This document shows, one piece after another, positions 48,802 to 55,485 of a stretch of DNA of 64,000 nt. Source of the DNA: a virus; the IMG/VR virus record IMGVR_UViG_3300032092_000013, positions 1 to 64,000 of that record; one strand, written 5' to 3'. The notes under the pieces were generated by a model. It saw only the letters and a program-made list of their open reading frames with translations. It did not search any database and was not told where the DNA came from. The translations under genes and the position numbers were made by a program. Numbering within the stretch: the stretch's first letter is position 1; each line of letters starts with the position of its first letter.

Positions 48802-49656
48802 ATGTATACAGCATCAATGTTCCAATCAATCAAGAATGCCTTAGCTAAAGAAGATACCGGTGGATCTTCATATAAAGACATTCTCAAGTTAGAAGTAGGT
48901 AAGACATACACCGTTCGTCTTCTTCCAAATACAAAATCACCTGCAGATACATTCTTTCATTATTACCTGAATGGGTGGCAATCATTTGCAACCGGTCAAT
49001 TCGTATCAGCCGTTTCATTGCAATCATTTGGAGAACGCGATCCAATTCAAGAAGAACGTTATCGTATCCTTCGACTTGGTACAGATGTAGAAAAGAAGAA
49101 GGCTGAAAAAGTTAATCGTTCTGAGAAGTGGATGGTTAATGCTTATATTATTGATGATCCAACCAATCCTGAAAATAATGGTACTGTTAAGATTCTTCGA
49201 TATGGTCGTCAGTTAGCTAAGATTATCGATGAAGCTATGGATGGTGAAGACGCTGCTGAGTTCGGTCCTCGTATTTTTGACCTGAGTAAAGGTGGATGTA
49301 ATCTTAAGGTCAAGGTAGAGAAACAAGGTGAATATCCATCCTATGTATCTTCACGATTCACATCACCAGTAGATCTTGGATTATCAGAAGCAAAGATTAA
49401 TGAGTTGTATAATTCAGTTCATGATCTTAAGAAAATCGCAGGGGTTAAGACCGCTGATGAACTTCGTGAATTATGGGAAGAACATTTCCTATGCAAGAGC
49501 TCAGTGTCTTCAGCAGCTGCTCCCGTTGAATCAGTACAAGCTACTGTTCTAGCAGAACCTACTACAGTAACTAAATCATCAGCACCAGCATCTTCAGATG
49601 ACGATGACATTCTTGATGATGCAACTGTACAAGAACTTTTGAAAGGATTAGACTAA
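48802..49656 (+). CDS. 32: Single-stranded DNA-binding protein gp32
   Basis: Coats single-stranded DNA for replication and recombination. SMFQSIKNALAKED and LKLEVGKTYTVRLLPNTKSP are the basic N-terminal and OB-fold entry. FATGQFVSAVSLQSFGERDPIQEERYRIL covers the region of the T4 zinc finger, but Cys77, 87 and 90 of T4 have no counterpart, so zinc binding is lost as in other marine T4-like phages. KWMVNAYIIDDPTNPENNG and the acidic tail SSDDDDILDDATVQELLKGLD, which in T4 recruits partners, are kept. 284 residues (T4: 301). Confidence 0.9.
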   Translation: MYTASMFQSIKNALAKEDTGGSSYKDILKLEVGKTYTVRLLPNTKSPADTFFHYYLNGWQSFATGQFVSAVSLQSFGERDPIQEERYRILRLGTDVEKKKAEKVNRSEKWMVNAYIIDDPTNPENNGTVKILRYGRQLAKIIDEAMDGEDAAEFGPRIFDLSKGGCNLKVKVEKQGEYPSYVSSRFTSPVDLGLSEAKINELYNSVHDLKKIAGVKTADELRELWEEHFLCKSSVSSAAAPVESVQATVLAEPTTVTKSSAPASSDDDDILDDATVQELLKGLD

Positions 49657-49657
49657 T

Positions 49658-50026
49658 ATGGATGAAGATGTACAAGGAATGCTTCAACAATTCATAGGAC
49701 AAACCTATGGAGAGTTAGCGAAGCTTGATCAAAACATTGTAGGGCGCACTCAACATCTGCGTCCACAGAGTCAAGAGTTTAAAGCAATTGCAACTAATAT
49801 TTTAACTAATATCCCAAACAATAGGCAATTAACTCAGACTGAAGCACCGCCAATTCAACCACAAAATATTCAACCTCGAGTACAGATTCAACCAAAATCA
49901 CCTAGTGATCAATTGGAATTTGATTTTGATGACACAGCTACCGCTAAGAATATTTTTGCTTCATTGAAGCGCATCGAAGATAAATTAAGTAATATCAGTA
50001 ATAGGTTGCAAAAGCTAGAAGCTTAA
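49658..50026 (+). CDS. Hypothetical protein between gp32 and the sliding clamp
   Basis: 122 residues. N-terminal helix (MDEDVQGMLQQFIGQTYGELAKLDQNIV), a Pro/Gln-rich linker (APPIQPQNIQPRVQIQPKSP), then acidic LEFDFDD and a coiled coil (IFASLKRIEDKLSNISNRLQKLEA). Flexible linker plus short motif suggests an adaptor, possibly clamp-binding. Gene 33 (late coactivator) lies near 32 in T4, but I see no sequence support for that identity. Confidence 0.55.
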   Translation: MDEDVQGMLQQFIGQTYGELAKLDQNIVGRTQHLRPQSQEFKAIATNILTNIPNNRQLTQTEAPPIQPQNIQPRVQIQPKSPSDQLEFDFDDTATAKNIFASLKRIEDKLSNISNRLQKLEA

Positions 50027-50038
50027 TACAATTAATAC

Positions 50039-50773
50039 ATGAAATTATCTTTTAAGAATAAGAATAGTTTTTGTAATAATTTCCTATCTCCAATTTCAAG
50101 GCTGTCAGATTTAGCTATTCTGACAGCTAAGAATAATGAAATCATTTCATTAAACAAAACAGCAGATAATAATAGCATTCTTTATGCTAAATGTTCTGAT
50201 GCTACATTAGACAATGATCAGCAAGTATCATTGAATATTCCTGATGTCAAAAAGTTCATTAAAGCATTTGATTGCATTGAAGATCAAAACATTGAATTGA
50301 CCGTCAATTCAAATAATATCGAATACAAATCACCTAAAATTAAATTTAAATATCATTTATTAGAAGATGGTATTATTGCACCAGTTGGTTTATCTTTAAG
50401 TAAAATACAATCTTTTGAATTTGATGTAGAGTTTACTATTGATATTGTTACATTTCAAAATTTGTTGAAATGCAGTACTTTTAATAACAGTGAAAAGATT
50501 TATTTTTATTCAGAAAATGGTGAAATTCATTGTGAATTAACAGATAAAAGTAAACATAATGTTGATAGCTTTACTACTGTTTTAGCAGAAACATATCAAG
50601 GTAATGCATTATCAAAACCGATGCCATTCTTATTTGATGTAGTTCGAAGCATTTCGACATTAAGATCTAGTCAATTGCAATTCAAAATTAATTCAAGCAA
50701 AGGTATTTTATGTGTTGAAGTAGAAGAACCGGGATATTATTTGAAATATATAACCACTGCGAAAGTGATTTAA
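50039..50773 (+). CDS. 45: Sliding clamp gp45
   Basis: Processivity clamp for gp43; in T4 also the mobile enhancer of late transcription together with gp55 and gp33. The match is to fold pattern: LSFKNKNSFCNNFLSPISRLSDLAIL, VSLNIPDVKKFIKAFDCI, IEYKSPKIKFKYHLLEDGI, and second-domain FTIDIVTFQNLLKCSTFN and GILCVEVEEPGYYLKYITTAKVI. 244 residues (T4: 228). The gp45-gp55 pair in the window supports T4-style late transcription. Confidence 0.87.
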   Translation: MKLSFKNKNSFCNNFLSPISRLSDLAILTAKNNEIISLNKTADNNSILYAKCSDATLDNDQQVSLNIPDVKKFIKAFDCIEDQNIELTVNSNNIEYKSPKIKFKYHLLEDGIIAPVGLSLSKIQSFEFDVEFTIDIVTFQNLLKCSTFNNSEKIYFYSENGEIHCELTDKSKHNVDSFTTVLAETYQGNALSKPMPFLFDVVRSISTLRSSQLQFKINSSKGILCVEVEEPGYYLKYITTAKVI

Positions 50774-50798
50774 AATTAATTTTAATTATATATAAAAA

Positions 50799-51146
50799 AT
50801 GAATAAGAGACAAAAAAATAAAATATCTACACCCGGATATTTTATTAAAAGATTAAGAGATTGTGGGTTTAGTGTAATTCGTATTTTTCAAAAATACGGT
50901 GCCCATGATCCGAGAAGATGGACTGTATTAATTGATCCGGGCCGTTCTTCTATTTTTGTTACTTGTTTTACTAATAAAACATTTATCGATGAAATTTATT
51001 TTGAATTAAATGATGGCGGTATCTTATTTCCTAAGAATTTTGCCATATCTACACAATCAATTGAAGTAATTGTATCACATTTAAACGAAAAAAATATTCA
51101 AACAATTGACGAAAAAAGCCCATACTATGTTGAAAAGAATAAATAA
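50799..51146 (+). CDS. Conserved T4-like hypothetical protein
   Basis: 115 residues with a strongly patterned core: GYFIKRLRDCGFSVIRIFQKYGAHDPRRWTVLIDPGRSSIFVTCF and FELNDGGILFPKNFAISTQSIEVIVSHLNEKNI. I recall this family next to the clamp in cyanophage and pelagiphage relatives, without a function. Alpha/beta with many conserved Arg and Gly, so possibly nucleic-acid binding. The last codons contain the late box for the next gene. Confidence 0.72.
   Translation: MNKRQKNKISTPGYFIKRLRDCGFSVIRIFQKYGAHDPRRWTVLIDPGRSSIFVTCFTNKTFIDEIYFELNDGGILFPKNFAISTQSIEVIVSHLNEKNIQTIDEKSPYYVEKNK
51138..51145 (+). promoter_or_regulatory. Late promoter AATAAATA
   Basis: AATAAATA at the end of the upstream gene, 5 bases before the ATG at 51151. 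This spacing decides the start of that gene. Confidence 0.58.
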
Positions 51147-51150
51147 TTCT

Positions 51151-51468
51151 ATGGGCGAAAATCCCGATGATAAAAAGAAAAGAATACCAAAAAATAATTC
51201 TGATAAAATCGGGAAAGAACAGATTAAACAGCTTCTAAAAGAAGCATTACAAGCTGATTTACTAGAAAGATCTCGTAAATCAGCAGACAATAAAGTCGCT
51301 ATCTCTTCTACATTAGAAGAGTTTATGAAATGTTTTATCGTTTTAGGATATGACATGAACGGAAATCCAATTAATTTAGTACATGCAAACAGCCAACAAG
51401 ACGCAGATTCCCTTTCTACGGCGGTTAATAGATTCTTTATGCAGAATAATAACCCCGATGCTTTTTAA
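51151..51468 (+). CDS. Late small protein
   Basis: 105 residues when started at the ATG 5 bases after the late box (51151); the frame is open to a TTG at 51106. Lys-rich N-terminus (MGENPDDKKKRIPKNNSDK), helical EQIKQLLKEALQADLLERSRK, then SSTLEEFMKCFIVLGYDMNGNPINLVHANSQQDADSLSTAVNRFFMQ, which looks like a conserved phage domain but I cannot name it. Overlaps the next gene by 11 bases. Confidence 0.62.
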   Translation: MGENPDDKKKRIPKNNSDKIGKEQIKQLLKEALQADLLERSRKSADNKVAISSTLEEFMKCFIVLGYDMNGNPINLVHANSQQDADSLSTAVNRFFMQNNNPDAF

Positions 51469-51718
51469 GGTTCCAAAAAAAGGAACTGCATTCGGTGTTT
51501 TAGAGGGTGATCATAAAGGTAAAATGTTTGTAATGATAGAAAGTAGTTTTTCGCAATGCCATTTTCTAACAATACCAGAAATAAAAAATCAAACAGTTTC
51601 AAAATTTGATTTAAAACGTGGTTTAAAAAACGGAATTCTTGAGAAAGTAGAGATCTTACCTAAAGATCTCTATGTTTTTCTAAAAGAACAATTTTTATTC
51701 AACAAAAAACATAAATAG
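51458..51718 (+). CDS. Hypothetical beta-rich small protein
   Basis: 86 residues, started at the ATG at 51458 rather than further up in the overlapping frame. MLFKVPKKGTAFGVLEGDHKGKMFVMIESS has the rhythm of a small beta barrel; the end YVFLKEQFLFNKKHK is basic. Not recognised. Its last codons contain the late box of the next gene. Confidence 0.55.
   Translation: MLFKVPKKGTAFGVLEGDHKGKMFVMIESSFSQCHFLTIPEIKNQTVSKFDLKRGLKNGILEKVEILPKDLYVFLKEQFLFNKKHK
51710..51717 (+). promoter_or_regulatory. Late promoter CATAAATA
   Basis: CATAAATA at the end of the preceding gene, 5 bases before the ATG at 51723. Confidence 0.6.
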
Positions 51719-51722
51719 ATAC

Positions 51723-51932
51723 ATGGACTTCGTAAAACCAGAAAGAATTGCATCACCCATTTCAGGACAACCAGTAAATCCTCGCATCATGGAAAAGAGA
51801 ATCGGTGATAAAATTTTTGTCGAAGCTCATTGGTATGATCCTTCTTCTGGTACATTTATCAGAAAAGGATTAGTAAAAGTTTTAGATGCAGAAACCGGTA
51901 ATGATATTTCGGGTTCTTGTAAATTTAATTAA
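51723..51932 (+). CDS. Small late protein, 69 residues
   Basis: MDFVKPERIASPISGQPVNPRIMEKRIGDKIFVEAHWYDPSSGTFIRKGLVKVLDAETG: a compact beta domain that looks like a small decoration or completion protein, but I do not recognise it. The late promoter argues for a virion or assembly role. Between replication genes (clamp side) and primase. Confidence 0.6.
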   Translation: MDFVKPERIASPISGQPVNPRIMEKRIGDKIFVEAHWYDPSSGTFIRKGLVKVLDAETGNDISGSCKFN

Positions 51933-51949
51933 ACCCCTTATCATAAGGC

Positions 51950-52975
51950 ATGATCATCTTGCCCGAAGAATATATTGCACAAAAATTCTTCCAACATGCT
52001 GGCGTGCCGAAACATAATCGTTTCAATAAAACATATGTAGGTTCGTGCCCGATCTGCAGAGAAGGCAAGTCATGGTTAAAAAAGCAGCGTTGTTATTACA
52101 TTCCAAAAAATAACAATATATATTGTCATAACTGTGGTTGGAGTTCTACGCCAATTTCGTGGATCCAAGAGGTAACAAGAATGTCTATATTAGACATTAA
52201 AAAAGAATTAGAAAATTATTCGACAATATCATTAGACGATATAACAACAGAAAAGAAAGAAATTGTTCAATCATCAACATTGCCAGAAGATTGCATTAAT
52301 TTATTTGATGAACAGCAAGTAGAATATTATAAAGACGAAACGGTAGTCATCAGAGCATTAGAATTTATTGAAGCAAGAAGATTAAAAACAGCATGCAATA
52401 AACCAAAAGCACTTTATATATCACTAACTGATCCTGTGCATAAGAATAGATTAGTAATACCATTCTTTGATAAAAATAATAAGATTGTTCATTATCAAAC
52501 CAGAACAATATTGGCTGCGGACAACAAGATTAAACCACGTTATATCTCAAAAATTAATAGTGAAAAGACAATATTCAATATTGATCAGATCAATGATGAT
52601 AATGAAGTTTTTATTTTCGAAGGACCATTCAATTCTTGTTTTGTTAAAAATGGAATAGCTGTTGCTGGAATCCAGGATGAATCTGAAAAGCTATTTTCTA
52701 TGAAACAACAAGATCAAATAAATTCGTTGTTATTGAAAGATTTTATTTGGGTGTTGGATTCACAGTGGATAGATCAAGCAGCTAAGAAGAAAAGTCAAAT
52801 CTTAGCTAAGAATGGTGAAACTCTTTTTATTTGGCCAGAGAGTGTAGGTAAGAAAATAAAAGACTTTAATGACTTAGCAATTGCATTAAAGATTAATGAA
52901 ATACCAAAAGAATTTATTAAGAAAAATTCTTACAAAGGATTAGCTGCTGAGATTAGATTAAAGGCGATATATTAG
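51950..52975 (+). CDS. 61: DNA primase gp61
   Basis: Makes RNA primers with helicase gp41. N-terminal zinc finger: SCPICREGKSW and IYCHNCGWSS (Cys pairs near residues 33/36 and 59/62). TOPRIM domain: EVFIFEGPFNSCFVKNGIAVAG (catalytic Glu) and DFIWVLDSQWIDQAAK (the D-x-D region with Gln in place of the second Asp). 341 residues (T4: 342). The ATG has AAGG 5 bases upstream, inside a small CCTTA/TAAGG hairpin (51936-51948). Confidence 0.9.
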   Translation: MIILPEEYIAQKFFQHAGVPKHNRFNKTYVGSCPICREGKSWLKKQRCYYIPKNNNIYCHNCGWSSTPISWIQEVTRMSILDIKKELENYSTISLDDITTEKKEIVQSSTLPEDCINLFDEQQVEYYKDETVVIRALEFIEARRLKTACNKPKALYISLTDPVHKNRLVIPFFDKNNKIVHYQTRTILAADNKIKPRYISKINSEKTIFNIDQINDDNEVFIFEGPFNSCFVKNGIAVAGIQDESEKLFSMKQQDQINSLLLKDFIWVLDSQWIDQAAKKKSQILAKNGETLFIWPESVGKKIKDFNDLAIALKINEIPKEFIKKNSYKGLAAEIRLKAIY

Positions 52976-53391
52976 ACACCTTTGTACTTAGGATCAGCAG
53001 AAGAAGCAACATAACCATTTAACATTTGTTGGAATCCTGCTAATTCACGAGCAACCAATGCAATCTTCTTGGTTTCTGCTGTTTTGATAGATCCAAACAA
53101 ACTCTTTTCATGAGCTTTGGATAATTGTGTTTGAACTGAATCAGGACCCTGCCCATTTAAGAATTCAGTAAATTCTGCAATCTTCGAAATCCAATGATGC
53201 AATTTTTCAACCATAGCAACATTAGCTTTAGCAGCAGCAATTGAGGCTTGTTGTGTACCAGCTTCAATATCATAATCACTTGGTGTGGTCCCAGCATCTA
53301 ATGTTGAAGCCATAGCCTCTGTATCAGACATTGGTACCTCATCTGCTTCAACTAATACACGTTTGAATGCATTTTCAAATAGATTACTCAT
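52972..53391 (-). CDS. Late protein with capsid-targeting-type N-terminus
   Basis: 139 residues. MSNLFENAFKRVLVEADEVP ends in L-V-E-A, a textbook gp21 prohead-protease site, after an amphipathic helix. The rest is helical, Ala-rich (YDIEAGTQQASIAAAKANVAMVEKLHHWISKIAEFTEFLN). Strong late promoter with 5-base spacing. Best candidate in the window for an internal head protein. Convergent with primase (4-base overlap). Confidence 0.7.
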   Translation of the reverse strand: MSNLFENAFKRVLVEADEVPMSDTEAMASTLDAGTTPSDYDIEAGTQQASIAAAKANVAMVEKLHHWISKIAEFTEFLNGQGPDSVQTQLSKAHEKSLFGSIKTAETKKIALVARELAGFQQMLNGYVASSADPKYKGV

Positions 53392-53396
53392 GCATT

Positions 53397-53404
53397 TATT
53401 TATT
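53397..53404 (-). promoter_or_regulatory. Late promoter AATAAATA
   Basis: Minus-strand AATAAATA, 5 bases before the ATG at 53391. Confidence 0.65.
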
Positions 53405-53409
53405 CAAAC

Positions 53410-53784
53410 ATGATAAATAAAATTGTGAGAAGAAGATTTTTTACTGAAGATAATACCATAGCAGATGCTAATCGTAATGTAACGGGTATAGGGCCCGATG
53501 CATCAGACTCTTCATTAACAGATTTAAAATCACAAATAACATCTGAAATTGATACGCCAAAAATACTTCCGCATCAATTTCAATCATCAGTTATTATACC
53601 GCAGATTGCTAATTATATTGTAGAACTAAAAAATCTATCAGATAAAATTAGTGATTATGGCAAATCAGATGTGGCGTCTGAATCTAAAAAAATGATCGCG
53701 GGTAAATTGATTGATCGTATTAATAAGATTAATGCCATTTTTGCTCAAGACGTAATTAAATATCTTGACAAATTATCATTTTAG
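53410..53784 (+). CDS. Late hypothetical protein
   Basis: 124 residues from the ATG at 53410. The late box GATAAATA (53412-53419) lies within this start, and 5 bases after it is an in-frame GTG at 53425, giving MRRRFFTEDNTIADANRN; by the spacing seen elsewhere the GTG may be the real leaderless start. The rest is helical (ITSEIDTPKILPHQFQSSVIIPQIANYIVELKNLSDKI). Not recognised; late class suggests a virion or assembly role. Confidence 0.6.
   Translation: MINKIVRRRFFTEDNTIADANRNVTGIGPDASDSSLTDLKSQITSEIDTPKILPHQFQSSVIIPQIANYIVELKNLSDKISDYGKSDVASESKKMIAGKLIDRINKINAIFAQDVIKYLDKLSF
53412..53419 (+). promoter_or_regulatory. Late promoter GATAAATA
   Basis: GATAAATA, 5 bases before an in-frame GTG at 53425; it overlaps the ATG at 53410. 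Confidence 0.55.
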
Positions 53785-53798
53785 TTTATATTGAAAGA

Positions 53799-54206
53799 AT
53801 GTTACGTGCTGTAATTATTCTTTTTGTGACATCAGGCACAATATCATATATATTTTCTAGTGATGTAAAAACATTTTTTGGTTGGATGATTTGCTTATCT
53901 TTTTTGCAAATTATATTTTATAATGTTTGGAATACATTTCTCAATGTTATTAATGAAAAAAATCAAATTGAAATTTTGAAAGAATATTCTAAACAAGGCT
54001 GTAACGTAAAATGTCCATGTGATAAAGCAATTGATAATTTCATCCCTATTAGGTTAGATGAAGATAATTCATATCGTTGTTTAGAATGTAATAAAAATGT
54101 TCGTGTTAATCTAGAAATCAAGACATTTCTGCAAACAGAACCGGTAAAGTTAGAAAAATCTGAAGCTTATAATTTAGTATACAAAGAAAATGGAGAACCA
54201 GTTTAA
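53799..54206 (+). CDS. Membrane protein with zinc-ribbon-like cysteines
   Basis: 135 residues. Two membrane segments: LRAVIILFVTSGTISYIF (2-19) and WMICLSFLQIIFYNVWNTF (29-47). The rest is a soluble domain with Cys pairs CNVKCPCD and CLECNK, likely a zinc ribbon. Topology suggests the ribbon in the cytoplasm. Not recognised by name; could act at the host inner membrane. Overlaps the next gene by 17 bases. Confidence 0.65.
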   Translation: MLRAVIILFVTSGTISYIFSSDVKTFFGWMICLSFLQIIFYNVWNTFLNVINEKNQIEILKEYSKQGCNVKCPCDKAIDNFIPIRLDEDNSYRCLECNKNVRVNLEIKTFLQTEPVKLEKSEAYNLVYKENGEPV

Positions 54207-54597
54207 TTCAAAAGAATTGCAAAATATAACAGAAAAACTTTCTTCGCCAACCGCTTTCAATGAAGAAAGAGTAAAACGTGCAGATATTATTAATATTGTC
54301 GAAAAGTATTGTTTACAACAAACCCACCGCACGTTCAAAGCATATGAAAAAGGTTATAGCTTAGCAAAGAAATCAAACAATATAAATCTTTTAAAAGAAA
54401 TTGTATCTTCTGTTAAAAATTACATTATCGATAATCTAGAAGACAGTGAAAAAAGAATTGCATATAAGAAATTAGATTTACTATTTGAATCATTAGATAG
54501 CATAATAGATCTTATGGGGCACGATTTTGAAAAACAAATAAATCATGATTTAGTTTATTTTTTGTTAGGAAACCTATTAAAAAATATACATGAATAA
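54190..54597 (+). CDS. Hypothetical helical protein
   Basis: 135 residues, almost all helical and charged: ADIINIVEKYCLQQTHRTFKAYEKGYSLAKK, LLKEIVSSVKNYIIDNLEDSEK, LDLLFESLDSIIDLMGHDFEKQI. No known domain seen. Coupled to genes on both sides by overlaps of 17 and 8 bases. Confidence 0.6.
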   Translation: MENQFNSKELQNITEKLSSPTAFNEERVKRADIINIVEKYCLQQTHRTFKAYEKGYSLAKKSNNINLLKEIVSSVKNYIIDNLEDSEKRIAYKKLDLLFESLDSIIDLMGHDFEKQINHDLVYFLLGNLLKNIHE

Positions 54598-54883
54598 AAA
54601 TATTGAAGTTACTATTGGTGATCATAAGATGTCAGTTGAAACATATGCTCGTTGGCTTTGCTTGATCGAAGCTTTGGATATTGTTACTAAGACTGCTGAA
54701 GAGCATAATATTGATTTGAATAAAAGAACAGATTGGATTAAACCGTTAGACTTCCAAAAGTATATTGTAGAAAGAGCACCAGCTATGATTCATGACGTAA
54801 AGGTTGAAGAATTCATCTATGATCTAGAAATTCTTAAGGAAGAGGATTTCCGTAGCAATGAAAATTGCGCACCTTCAATTTAA
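54590..54883 (+). CDS. Hypothetical protein, 97 residues
   Basis: EVTIGDHKMSVETYARWLCLIEALDIVTKTAEEHNIDLNKRTDWIKPLDFQKYIVER: small, acidic and helical. Not recognised. Its 3' end overlaps the convergent virion gene by 50 bases, longer than other overlaps here, so the last residues may be poorly constrained. Confidence 0.6.
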   Translation: MNKNIEVTIGDHKMSVETYARWLCLIEALDIVTKTAEEHNIDLNKRTDWIKPLDFQKYIVERAPAMIHDVKVEEFIYDLEILKEEDFRSNENCAPSI

Positions 54884-55454
54884 ATCCATCACTACCTTGT
54901 ATGGGTGTAGCAAATGATATGCCCATATATAATTTTTGGGGTTCTAGAAAAGTTGATAATGTTTCAACTGATGAAATTAATTTATAATTAAAATTTTCAT
55001 CACAATAAAATGAATTTAATGTATTTCCTTTATTCGTTAATTGGAATCTTAATGTCTGCCAGATATTAGAATTAATGTAAAAATCTAATCCATGTGATGT
55101 GACTAAATCAAATTGTGTACCTTTTCTATAAGTGAGTGAATTAAAAATAGGTAAAGACAATCCTGTATTAAATCCAGACCCGGATGTTCCAAAATAACCA
55201 GTTGTGTCGAATCCCATCGCCAAAAAATTTGCATCAACACCGTTATAATTGTCTGTGCCTGATACAAAAGGACCATAACCCAATCCATATTTTATACCAC
55301 CTTGACTTTGTGCCGATAGAAAATTTAAAAAAGTAGTAAATCCACCACCACCAAAAACACCCGGATCATTTTCTATTTTATAAGAGAATGACCATATGAT
55401 ATCTTTAGAAGCATCAAAAGCGGAAATACAGGTAAAGTTCATTCCAGTCGACAT
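54834..55454 (-). CDS. Virion-associated lectin-like protein
   Basis: 206 residues rich in Gly, Phe, Tyr and Asn: FSYKIENDPGVFGGGGFTTFLNFLSAQ, GIKYGLGYGPFVSGTDNYNGVDANFLAMGFDTTGYFG and a terminal LYMGISFATPIQGSDGFKLKVRNFHCYG. The strand layout is that of concanavalin/lectin-type folds, often found on phage tails. It is transcribed divergently from the large tail fibre from a palindromic late promoter, which supports a tail or capsid-surface role. No family match claimed. Confidence 0.6.
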   Translation of the reverse strand: MSTGMNFTCISAFDASKDIIWSFSYKIENDPGVFGGGGFTTFLNFLSAQSQGGIKYGLGYGPFVSGTDNYNGVDANFLAMGFDTTGYFGTSGSGFNTGLSLPIFNSLTYRKGTQFDLVTSHGLDFYINSNIWQTLRFQLTNKGNTLNSFYCDENFNYKLISSVETLSTFLEPQKLYMGISFATPIQGSDGFKLKVRNFHCYGNPLP

Positions 55455-55460
55455 TAAAAG

Positions 55461-55468
55461 TATTTAAT
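55461..55468 (-). promoter_or_regulatory. Late promoter ATTAAATA
   Basis: Minus-strand ATTAAATA, 6 bases before the ATG at 55454. Confidence 0.5.
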
Positions 55469-55471
55469 AAG

Positions 55472-55479
55472 TGTAAATA
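55472..55479 (+). promoter_or_regulatory. Late promoter TGTAAATA
   Basis: TGTAAATA, 6 bases before the ATG at 55486. Confidence 0.5.
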
Positions 55480-55485
55480 CTTTCA

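Larger units (their letters stand above)
53395..53421. repeat. Palindromic divergent late-promoter pair
   Basis: TTTATTTAT (53395-53403) and ATAAATAAA (53413-53421) form a 9-bp inverted repeat around a 9-base loop. Each arm carries a late box for the gene that runs away from it. Confidence 0.65.

Noticed and set aside
49658-50026. Late coactivator gp33
   Set aside because: The position near gene 32 is suggestive but no gp33 sequence pattern is visible, so no symbol was given.
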